In this document: in pieces, positions 1-7,800 of the stretch | Layout of the letters: every line of letters begins with the position of its first letter | Numbering within the stretch: the stretch's first letter is position 1 | Source: an uncultured Lachnospiraceae bacterium | Lineage (GTDB): Bacteria; Bacillota; Clostridia; Lachnospirales; Lachnospiraceae | Assembly (NCBI GenBank): GCA_947588675.1 | Contig: CANPYY010000025.1 | Location: 1 to 32,438 of the forward strand | DNA length: 32,438 bases | Reading direction: 5' to 3' | Notes under the pieces: generated by a model | What the model saw: only the letters and a program-made list of their open reading frames with translations | The model's database searches: none | What the model was told of the DNA's origin: nothing | Made by a program: the position numbers and the translations under genes

Positions 1-266
1 GCACATACGTGCTCCAGTCCCGCCCCTTACGGGGCTAAGACTGCTCACATGTGTGGAGTTCCTGCTTCGCAGGTTTCCCACAGGCAATCATACAGTCTTG
101 TGTGCAAGCACCCAAGGGCAAATTTGCGGTACTCCACCCGTGTTCGCAGTCGTCGCACATACGTGCTCCAGTCCCGCCCCTTACGGGGCTAAGACTGCTC
201 ACATGTGTGGAGTTCCTGCTTCGCAGGTTTCTCACAGGCAATCATACAGTCTTGTGTGCAAGCACC
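1..266. repeat. Two direct repeat copies, 154-bp period, hairpin-rich
   Basis: Positions 1-112 recur almost unchanged at 155-266, with one visible base difference (TTCCCACAGG against TTCTCACAGG). The first copy is cut by the window edge, so the array may continue to the left. Each copy is built from short dyads: CACATACGTG, GCCCC-TTAC-GGGGC, CACATGTGTG and CCTGC-TTC-GCAGG. The 113-154 spacer is unique. Short open frames cross the repeat on both strands, but they have no ribosome binding site or plausible protein character. I read this as non-coding structured repeat DNA between hprK and an upstream gene outside the window. Confidence 0.8.
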
Positions 267-287
267 AAGACTGTATGATTGCCTGTG
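233..287. repeat. Perfect 22-bp inverted repeat (long hairpin)
   Basis: Arms 233-254 and 266-287 are exact reverse complements around an 11-nt loop whose GTGC/GCAC ends can also pair. The left arm belongs to the second direct repeat copy; the right arm has no counterpart after the first copy. There is no T-tract on either side, so it is not a textbook terminator, although it could end or protect an upstream transcript. Confidence 0.8.
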
Positions 288-335
288 GTACCACAAATAG
301 AAACGTCTTTATCACTGTATAATTTGTGAAAGTAT

Positions 336-364
336 TTGTCAAGGTGCGTAGCGTGTGTTATTAT
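336..364 (+). promoter_or_regulatory. Candidate sigma-A promoter of hprK
   Basis: TTGTCA at 336-341 and TATTAT at 359-364 are separated by 17 bp, each one mismatch from consensus. The predicted start near 371 gives a short leader to the AAAGGAGGT ribosome binding site at 392-400. An alternative TATAAT at 318-323 lacks a convincing -35. Confidence 0.55.
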
Positions 365-406
365 GGAGATTAAACAGATGACAGCAATTTTAAAGGAGGT
401 ATTTTC

Positions 407-1342
407 ATGAATTCGGTAAAACTCAGCAAGTTAATTAAAAAGATGAAACTTGAGAACCTTACGGCGAATATTAATTGTGATAAAATACGAATAATACAAT
501 ATGACCTGAATCGTCCGGCGCTTCAGCTTGCAGGATTTTTTGAACATTTTGATAATCACAGAATACAGATTATAGGTCATGTTGAACATACTTATATGGA
601 GCAGACTACGGATGACCACGGTGCTGAAACGATTAAAAATCTTATGGACCACGGCGTGCCATGTATTATATACTGCCGTGGAATGAGCATATCGGATGAT
701 ATTATTAAACTGGGGTATCAGATGGGAGTGCCGGTGCTTAGAACACAGGAAACTACTTCGGCGTTTATGGCAGAAGTGATAAGGTGGTTAAGGGTTGAAC
801 TGGCGCCAAGAATGTCGATTCACGGAGTTCTGGTAGACATATATGGTGAAGGCGTTCTGATAATGGGTGAGAGCGGAATCGGTAAAAGTGAGGTTGCGCT
901 GGAACTTATACACAGGGGACACAGGCTTGTATCGGATGATGTTGTTGAGATAATTAAAGAGAGCGATGAGCTTCTTATAGGTACTGCGCCTGATATAACA
1001 AGGCATTTTATTGAACTTAGGGGAATAGGCATAGTGGACGCCAAAGCATTATTCGGGGTTGAGGGCGTTAAAGACAGATGCTCGATAGACCTTGTTATAA
1101 AACTGGAGGAATGGAATAAAAATTCAGATTATGACAGAATGGGACTTGAGGAGCAGTATACGGAATTTCTTGGAAATAAGGTCGTATGTCATTCAATACC
1201 TATAAGACCGGGGCGGAATGTAGCGATTATATGCGAGGCGGCGGCGGTCAATTACAGACAGAAGCAGATGGGATACAATGCGGCTAAGGAAATGTATAAC
1301 AGGGTTATGGATAATATGATGAATACGAGCAGGGAAGACTGA
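407..1342 (+). CDS. hprK: HPr(Ser) kinase/phosphorylase
   Basis: This bifunctional cytoplasmic enzyme phosphorylates Ser46 of HPr and Crh and removes the phosphate, setting carbon catabolite repression in low-GC Gram-positives. The 311-residue length is normal for the family. The Walker A motif GESGIGKS lies at about 154-161, the family signature IELRGIGIVD at about 202-211, and the catalytic-region His at about 139 (IHGVLVD). Residues 1-130 form the typical N-terminal domain. The ATG follows AAAGGAGG at 6-nt spacing. Two bases separate it from the downstream ROK kinase, so the two are almost certainly cotranscribed. A likely substrate, the Ser46-containing Crh-like protein, is encoded 3.2 kb downstream in the same run of genes. 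Confidence 0.95.
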   Translation: MNSVKLSKLIKKMKLENLTANINCDKIRIIQYDLNRPALQLAGFFEHFDNHRIQIIGHVEHTYMEQTTDDHGAETIKNLMDHGVPCIIYCRGMSISDDIIKLGYQMGVPVLRTQETTSAFMAEVIRWLRVELAPRMSIHGVLVDIYGEGVLIMGESGIGKSEVALELIHRGHRLVSDDVVEIIKESDELLIGTAPDITRHFIELRGIGIVDAKALFGVEGVKDRCSIDLVIKLEEWNKNSDYDRMGLEEQYTEFLGNKVVCHSIPIRPGRNVAIICEAAAVNYRQKQMGYNAAKEMYNRVMDNMMNTSRED

Positions 1343-1344
1343 TA

Positions 1345-2286
1345 ATGAAAGATGTATTATACTATGCAGGTGCAGATATTGGAGGAACAGGCGTAAAACT
1401 TGGTCTTTATGAAAAAAGCGAAACAGGTGAAGCGCTTGTATATAAGTGGGAAATACCGACTGACAGGCGTGATAACGGAAAAAGCATACTTAATGATGTG
1501 GATGATTCAATAAAAAAAGTATGCGCGGACAAAGAGATTGATTATAAAATGATAGCAGGTCTGGGAATTGGCGTTCCTGGACCGGTAAATGAAGACGGAG
1601 TGGTATATGAGTGCGTAAATCTTGGCTGGAAAAAGGTAAATGTATGCAGTAAATACAGGGAAATATCGGATATTCCCGTTATAATGGCAGGAAATGATGC
1701 GAACATATCAGCGCTTGGCGAGATGTGGAAAGGCGGCGGAAAAGGCGCGTCAAGCCTTGTGATGGTTACGCTTGGAACAGGTGTTGGAGGAGGAATAATA
1801 ATAGATGGCAGGATTCATCCGGGAATTAACGGAGCAGCAGGGGAAATCGGACACATTACAGTGAATCCGGATGAAACGGCGGTGTGCACATGTAAAAGCC
1901 GGGGCTGTCTTGAACAATATTCTTCTGCAACAGGGATTGTAAGGATTGCAAGAGATATAATGAATATACCCACAGATGAAGAAATCAGTGCAAAAACAAT
2001 AATTGACAGGGCAAAGGCGGGAGATGCGCTTGCAGATAAAGCCGTAGATATTGCCATGAGATATCTGGGTATAGCGCTTTCAAATGTGGCGTGCGTGACA
2101 GACCCGCAGGTATTTGTTATCGGCGGAGGCGTATCAGCCGCCGGGGAATTTTTAATTAGTAAGATTGAAAAGTATTATAATAAGTATTCCATGAATACAT
2201 TAAAGAATAAAGAATTTAGAATAGCTACGCTTGGGAATGATGCAGGCTTTTACGGATGTATTAAACTGGTTATGGATAATTCATGA
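1345..2286 (+). CDS. ROK-family glucokinase
   Basis: Probable ATP-dependent glucokinase (glucose to glucose-6-phosphate) of the ROK family. Visible features are the N-terminal phosphate-binding motif DIGGTGVKLG (residues 11-20), the sugar-site region GNDANISALGE, the glycine-rich VTLGTGVGGGII, and the zinc-binding cluster CTCKSRGCLEQ, a variant of the usual CxCGxxGCxE pattern. Length 313 residues fits the family. The start lies 2 nt after the hprK stop, so translation is probably coupled. Its place beside hprK and upstream of pfkA fits a glycolytic role. ROK kinases also act on mannose, fructose, N-acetylglucosamine or N-acetylmannosamine; given the MurB neighbour, an amino-sugar substrate cannot be excluded. 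Confidence 0.85.
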   Translation: MKDVLYYAGADIGGTGVKLGLYEKSETGEALVYKWEIPTDRRDNGKSILNDVDDSIKKVCADKEIDYKMIAGLGIGVPGPVNEDGVVYECVNLGWKKVNVCSKYREISDIPVIMAGNDANISALGEMWKGGGKGASSLVMVTLGTGVGGGIIIDGRIHPGINGAAGEIGHITVNPDETAVCTCKSRGCLEQYSSATGIVRIARDIMNIPTDEEISAKTIIDRAKAGDALADKAVDIAMRYLGIALSNVACVTDPQVFVIGGGVSAAGEFLISKIEKYYNKYSMNTLKNKEFRIATLGNDAGFYGCIKLVMDNS

Positions 2287-2302
2287 GTGCGGGTGAATTT
2301 GT

Positions 2303-3571
2303 ATGAATTGTATAGAGGATAAGCTTAACGGGCTTGACGGTGAACTTAATATTGAAACTAATGTAAGCATGAAAGAATATACTACTTTTAAAGCGGGCGG
2401 AGAGACTGCATGTCTTGTTTCGCCTTCTGATGTAAAAACTCTTTCAGATATAGTTAAACTGTGCAGGAAAAATAGTATTGATTATTATGTGCTTGGTAAC
2501 GGAAGCAACGTTTTATTTACAGATTATGGTTATGACGGACTTGTAATACATATCGGAGAGACAATGTCAGTTATAGAGGAAGACGGAGATACTATAACGG
2601 CACAGGCGGGGGCGTCGCTTCCGTCGCTTGCAAAGAAAGCCGCAGATATCGGACTGTCAGGACTTGAATTTGCTTCCGGCATACCGGGAAGCGTGGGCGG
2701 CGCGGTTGTAATGAATGCAGGAGCTTACGGCGGGGAAATAAAAGATGTTATAGCATATGCAGATGTGTGCGATAATGAAGGAAATATATTAAGGCTTACA
2801 TCCGAAGAACTTGGACTTGGATACAGAAGCAGTATAATACAGGAAAAGGAATATATAGTATGCTCGGCATGTTTTAAATTAAAAAAAGGCGATAAAAAAG
2901 AAATAAAAGAAAAAATGAATGATTATAATAACCGGCGAAGGGAAAAACAGCCGCTTTCTTATGCCAGCGCAGGAAGTACGTTTAAACGGCCGGAAGGACA
3001 TTTTGCGGGGCAGCTTATTGAACAGTGCGGACTTAAAGGATTTCAAACAGGCGGAGCCAAAGTATCTGAAAAACATGCAGGATTTGTCATTAATACTGGA
3101 GATGCTACTGCGTCCGATATACTTGAGGTTATCCGGCATGTTCAGAATACGGTATATGAGAATACGGGAATTAAATTGGAAACTGAAGTAAAAATTATAG
3201 GGAAAATGGACAGACGCGAAGTAAATATTTTTACGTTCGGATATAAATACGGAGAACCCGGGGAATATGATTTAATAGTTGATGCGAGAGGTCTGCCGAA
3301 CCCATATTATGTAAAAGAACTTAAAGATAAAAATGGAAATGATGACGAAGTATATGATTATGTAATGTCATCAGAACAGACAGCGGGATTTATTGAAGAA
3401 AATCTGTCGCTTATTTTGGAGTATATAGAAAAAAATAAAAAGATGCCGTTGGTTGCAATAGGATGTACAGGCGGAAGACACCGTTCGGTAACGATTGCCA
3501 GGGCATTAAGGGATTGTCTTTTGAAAAAGGAATATAAGGTGAATTTAAAACATAGAGATATAGATAAGTAA
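2303..3571 (+). CDS. murB: UDP-N-acetylenolpyruvoylglucosamine reductase fused to a RapZ C-terminal domain
   Basis: Residues 1 to about 300 are a complete MurB, the FAD enzyme that makes UDP-N-acetylmuramate. They show the FAD-binding region YYVLGNGSNVLF, GIPGSVGGAVVMNAGAYGGE, the catalytic-Ser motif AGSTFKRP (about 223-230), and the usual end LETEVKIIG (292-300, catalytic Glu 293 or 295). Without a stop the frame continues through KMDRRE into about 118 residues resembling the RapZ/YvcJ C-terminal domain: FTFGYKYG (310-317), DLIVDARGLPNPYYV, DYVM, AIGCTGGRHRSVTIA (about 385-399) and a final KHRDIDK. The P-loop kinase half of RapZ is absent, and no separate rapZ or yvcK lies between here and whiA, where they usually sit. 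Family knowledge: RapZ-C binds amino-sugar metabolites and RNA. The fusion's function is inference. Confidence 0.92.
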   Translation: MNCIEDKLNGLDGELNIETNVSMKEYTTFKAGGETACLVSPSDVKTLSDIVKLCRKNSIDYYVLGNGSNVLFTDYGYDGLVIHIGETMSVIEEDGDTITAQAGASLPSLAKKAADIGLSGLEFASGIPGSVGGAVVMNAGAYGGEIKDVIAYADVCDNEGNILRLTSEELGLGYRSSIIQEKEYIVCSACFKLKKGDKKEIKEKMNDYNNRRREKQPLSYASAGSTFKRPEGHFAGQLIEQCGLKGFQTGGAKVSEKHAGFVINTGDATASDILEVIRHVQNTVYENTGIKLETEVKIIGKMDRREVNIFTFGYKYGEPGEYDLIVDARGLPNPYYVKELKDKNGNDDEVYDYVMSSEQTAGFIEENLSLILEYIEKNKKMPLVAIGCTGGRHRSVTIARALRDCLLKKEYKVNLKHRDIDK

Positions 3572-3584
3572 TCAGGAGCAGGTT

Positions 3585-4541
3585 ATGTCATTTTCAAGAC
3601 AGGTTAAAGAGGAGTTATTAAATCAGATAAGTCCGGCCAGACATTGCAGAATAGCTGAAATTGCGGCAATAATATCATTTTGTGGTAAATGCAGATATTC
3701 AGAAAAGCGCGGCAGATATATTAATGTTGGTACAGAAAACTTGACAGTAGCAGTTAAATATTTTATGTTATTAGAGAAAACATTTAAAATTAAAGCTGAA
3801 GTTATGGTTAGAAGAAGTCATAATACTACATACTATCAGGTAGCTGTTATTGATAATGATAATGTAATGAATATATTACAGGCTGTAAAACTTGATGGGG
3901 GAAAGTATGTAAATGGTCTTGTAGTGCAGAATATATGCTGTAAGCGTGCATTTATAAGAGGAGCGTTTATGGCTGCGGGTTCTATTACCGATCCGGTAAA
4001 ATCATACCATTTTGAAATAGCAGCGGGAGATGAAAAAAGAGCGGAAAGAATTAAGGATATTTTAAATACGTTTAATATTGGCTGCAGATATACCATACGT
4101 AAAAAAAATTATGTGGTATATGTTAAGGAGGGAGCGCAGATTGCAGATATATTAAGCGTAATGGAAGCTCATGTTGCGCTTATGAGCTTTGAAAATATAA
4201 GAATATATAAAGAGATGCGTAATTTTGTGAACAGGAAAGTAAATTGTGAGGCTGCAAATATAGGTAAAACTACGGAAGCGGCGCACAGGCAGATACAGGA
4301 TATAATGTATATCAGGGATAATATGAATTTCGAGAATCTTCCTGAACATCTACAGGAAGTCGCCCGTATGAGAATTGAATATGCGGATGTTACATTAAAA
4401 GAGTTGGGGGAAATGCTTCATCCGCCTCTTGGTAAATCGGGTGTCAATCACAGATTAAGAAAGCTTAGTGAAATAGCTGTTAATCTGCGGAGGCAAAAGG
4501 AGGAAAAAAATGATATCCAGAACAATCAATGTAAGCATTGA
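3585..4541 (+). CDS. whiA: WhiA, DNA-binding regulator
   Basis: WhiA is a conserved Gram-positive protein with an N-terminal degenerate LAGLIDADG homing-endonuclease fold and a C-terminal helix-turn-helix. It affects sporulation and division in actinomycetes and chromosome segregation and division in Bacillus. Seen here: the start MSFSRQVKEELLNQ, the central RGAFMAAGSITDP typical of the family, and a C-terminal HTH (DVTLKELGEMLHPPLGKSGVNHRLRKL, residues about 265-291, given in parts: DVTLKELGEML and GKSGVNHRLRKL). Length 318 is normal. AGGAG at 3574-3578 supports the start. Its 3' end overlaps the next gene by 32 bp in another frame, so the two are tightly coupled. Confidence 0.93.
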   Translation: MSFSRQVKEELLNQISPARHCRIAEIAAIISFCGKCRYSEKRGRYINVGTENLTVAVKYFMLLEKTFKIKAEVMVRRSHNTTYYQVAVIDNDNVMNILQAVKLDGGKYVNGLVVQNICCKRAFIRGAFMAAGSITDPVKSYHFEIAAGDEKRAERIKDILNTFNIGCRYTIRKKNYVVYVKEGAQIADILSVMEAHVALMSFENIRIYKEMRNFVNRKVNCEAANIGKTTEAAHRQIQDIMYIRDNMNFENLPEHLQEVARMRIEYADVTLKELGEMLHPPLGKSGVNHRLRKLSEIAVNLRRQKEEKNDIQNNQCKH

Positions 4542-4764
4542 AGAAAACCGTAACGTAAGACCTGAAGCAGTACTTGTACAGGTTGCAAGCAAGTATGATT
4601 GCCATATAGACGTTGAATATGACAACAAAAAGGTAAACGCAAAGAGCATTATAGGTATGATGTCATTGGGAATTTTCCCGGGAGAAGTAGTCACTGTTTA
4701 TGCAGACGGCATAGACGAAACAACGGCTGTAAATGATATTGAAAAATATCTTAGCAGTAAGTAG
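4510..4764 (+). CDS. crh: Crh-like HPr paralogue (Asn15, Ser46)
   Basis: An 84-residue HPr-fold protein. The Ser46 region NAKSIIGMMSLGI aligns exactly, with Ser at residue 46, the site phosphorylated by HprK. The phosphocarrier histidine at position 15 is replaced: the loop reads EENRNVRPEA, with Asn15 where PTS HPr has His in GIHARPA. It should therefore be unable to carry phosphate for the sugar PTS but able to receive the regulatory phosphate, the definition of Crh in Bacillus, where crh also follows whiA. AAGGAGG at 4497-4503 sets the ATG. Functional equivalence to Bacillus Crh is inferred. In Bacillus, Crh assists CcpA and controls methylglyoxal synthase. A true HPr (ptsH) must lie elsewhere if the cell has a PTS. 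Confidence 0.85.
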   Translation: MISRTINVSIEENRNVRPEAVLVQVASKYDCHIDVEYDNKKVNAKSIIGMMSLGIFPGEVVTVYADGIDETTAVNDIEKYLSSK

Positions 4765-4792
4765 CAGTATAAACTAAATATAAAATTAGCAG

Positions 4793-4838
4793 AGAGGCTG
4801 TAAAAACTGTTTAAGGTTTAGACAGCTTCCTCTTTTTT
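4793..4838 (+). terminator. Rho-independent terminator after crh
   Basis: AGAGG-CTGT (4793-4801) pairs with ACAG and CCTCT (4822-4833), leaving a small CTT bulge, and is followed by TTTTTT at 4833-4838. It should close the hprK-to-crh unit. It overlaps the candidate dnaE promoter. Confidence 0.6.
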
Positions 4839-4848
4839 GTGGTATACT
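4819..4848 (+). promoter_or_regulatory. Candidate dnaE promoter overlapping a terminator
   Basis: TAGACA (4819-4824) and TATACT (4843-4848) are 18 bp apart and close to sigma-A consensus. The -35 and spacer are formed by the right arm and T-tract of the preceding terminator. AGGAGGTG at 4857-4864 and the ATG at 4870 follow directly. Confidence 0.5.
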
Positions 4849-4869
4849 TGTAGACAGGAGGTGGAAAAG

Positions 4870-7800
4870 ATGGGTTTTGTGCATCTTCATGTACATACGG
4901 AATACAGTCTGCTTGACGGTTCAAGTAAAATAAAAGAGCTTGTGGGCAGGGCGAAAGAGGTCGGTATGGACAGTATTGCCATAACTGACCATGGCGTTAT
5001 GTACGGGGTTATAGATTTTTATAAAGCTGCGCACGAGGCAGGAATAAAACCGATAATAGGCTGTGAGGTATATGTAGCGCCGGGCTCGAGATTTGACAGG
5101 GAAGGTGCAGGGCATGATGAAAGATACCACCATCTTGTACTTCTTGCGGAAAATAATAAAGGTTACAGTAACCTTATAAAAATTGTATCGAAAGGTTTTA
5201 TAGAAGGGTTTTACTATAAACCGCGTATAGATTATGAAATACTTGAGGAATATCACGAAGGGATAATCGCTTTAAGCGCATGTCTTGCAGGCGTGGTTGC
5301 GAGCAATTTAAGGCTTGGTTTTTATGAAGAAGCAAAAAGGGAGGCTTTGAGGCTCAGGGATATATTTGGCGAGGATAATTTTTTCCTGGAACTGCAGGAC
5401 CACGGCCTTGCAGAGCAGGCAAATGTAAATCAGGGAATTATGAAACTGCATGAGGAAACGAAGATTCCGCTTGTTGCGACAAACGATATACATTATATTA
5501 ATGCCGATGATGCAGAGGCGCATGATATACTTTTGTGTATTCAGACACAGAAAAAAGTAAATGATGAAAACCGCATGAGGTATGAAGGCGGTCAGTATTA
5601 CCTGAAAACAGAAGAAGAAATGAGAGCGCTTTTCCCATATGCACAGGAGGCGATAGACAATACGGTAATTGTTGCGGACAGATGCAATGTAACTATTGAA
5701 TTTGGAAATTATAAACTCCCCAGATATGATGTCCCGTCAGGATATTCGGCGGAGGAGTATCTGGAAAAACTCTGTAATGAGGGAATAAAAAACAGATACG
5801 GAGAAAAAGCCGAAGAATATATGGACAGGCTTAAATATGAAATATCCGTAATAAAGGATATGGGATTTGTAGATTATTTTCTTATAGTATGGGATTTTAT
5901 AAAGTATGCAAAGGATAATAAAATATCGGTAGGACCGGGACGGGGTTCGGCTGCGGGAAGCATAGTTGCATATTCGCTGAATATTACTGATATTGACCCG
6001 ATACGGTACAATCTGCTTTTTGAAAGATTTCTTAATCCGGAGCGTGTAACAATGCCCGATATAGACATAGATTTCTGTTTTGAAAGAAGGCAGGAGGTCA
6101 TTGACTATGTCGTTAGAAAATATGGAAAAGACAGGGTTGTGCAGATAGTAACATTTGGTACAATGAAGGCGAGAAATGCAATAAGGGATGTAGGCAGGGC
6201 GCTTGATTTAAGCTATTCGTATGTTGATTCAATTGCGAAAATGATACCGAATGAACTTGGAGTTACAATAGATTCCGCCCTTAAAAAGAATCCCGAGCTT
6301 TCTCAGGTTTACGCTTCTGACGAGCAGTGCAGGTATCTTATAGATATGTCAAAAAAGCTTGAGGGGCTTCCAAGACATACTTCAATGCATGCGGCGGGAG
6401 TGGTTATAAGTAATGCTCCGGTAATAGAATATGTACCGCTTCTAAAGGCGGCAGACGGTACAATAACTACACAGTATACGATGACAACGCTTGAAGAACT
6501 GGGACTTCTTAAAATGGATTTTCTGGGTCTTAGGACGCTTACGGTTATAGAATCTGCAATTGACCTTGTAAATTACGGGTGGCAGCAGGGTTATGAGCAT
6601 ATCAGAACCGGTAAAGCGGGAGAAATTATGGAAAAATGCGGTCATTCATTTTCTGTAGACGACATAGATTATGATGATAGGGAAGTATACGAGCTTATCG
6701 GTTCAGGGCATTGTGAGGGAATATTCCAGCTTGAAAGCGCAGGAATGAAAAGTTTTATGAAAGAACTTGCGCCACACAACCTTGAGGACATTATTGCCGG
6801 AATCTCCCTTTACAGGCCGGGCCCAATGGATTTTATACCGCAATATGTAAAAGGTAAGAACAGCGGTTCGGAGATTGTATATGAATGTAAGGAATTGCAG
6901 CCGATACTTGCCCCTACCTACGGCTGTATAGTATATCAGGAGCAGGTAATGCAGATAGTACGTGAACTTGCAGGGTACAGCTATGGCCGAAGCGATTTGG
7001 TAAGACGCGCGATGTCTAAGAAAAAAGCTTCGGTAATGGAAAAGGAAAGAAAGAATTTTGTATATGGTAATAAGGAAGAAAACGTAAAGGGCTGTATTGC
7101 TAATGGAATTGATGAAAATGTTGCGATGCACATATTTGACGAAATGACGGATTTTGCAAGCTATGCCTTTAATAAATCTCATGCGGCCGCATATGCCGTG
7201 GTATCATACAGAACGGCATACCTTAAATGTTATTTCCCGATAGAATTTATGGCTGCGCTTATGACGTCAGTCATGGGCAGGACAGATAAGATAGCGGAAT
7301 ATACGATGCACCTGAGGCAGCTTGGAATTGATATACTGCCTCCAAGTATCAACGAAGGTTTTGGAGATTTTTCGACGGGCGAAACCGGAATACGTTACGG
7401 AATGTCTGCAATAAAGAGTATAGGAAGACCGGTGATAGACGCAATAGTAGGTGAAAGAAAGAACGGCAGGTATAAAGATTTCGGTGATTTTGCAAAAAGA
7501 ATTTCAGGTACTGAAGTTAATAAAAAAGCAATTGAAAATCTGATAAAAGCCGGAGCAATGGATGACCTTTACGGCAACAGGCATCAAAAGATGATGATGT
7601 ATTCGCAGATTATTGATGATACGAATAATGATAAAAGAACCAATACTGAAGGGCAGATGAACCTGTTCGAGTTTGCTTCTCAGGGTGAAGCGGAGGAATT
7701 TGCGATAAGATACCCTGATGTAGCCGAATTTGATAAGGAAGAAATGCTGACCTATGAAAAAGAGGTGCTTGGGATATATATAAGCGGACATCCTTTGGAA

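Noticed and set aside
1-290. CRISPR array
   Set aside because: Only two long copies with no regular short repeats and spacers and no cas genes.
35-322. Small Cys-rich reading frames across the repeat region on both strands
   Set aside because: They arise from repeated palindromic DNA, have no ribosome binding site, and differ between copies.
2303-3571. Full-length RapZ
   Set aside because: No P-loop ATPase motif in the fused part; only the C-terminal domain is present.
4837-4869. Upstream TTG start for dnaE adding 11 residues
   Set aside because: Lies within the terminator T-tract and promoter, with no ribosome binding site; MGFVHLHVHTEYS is the usual N-terminus.
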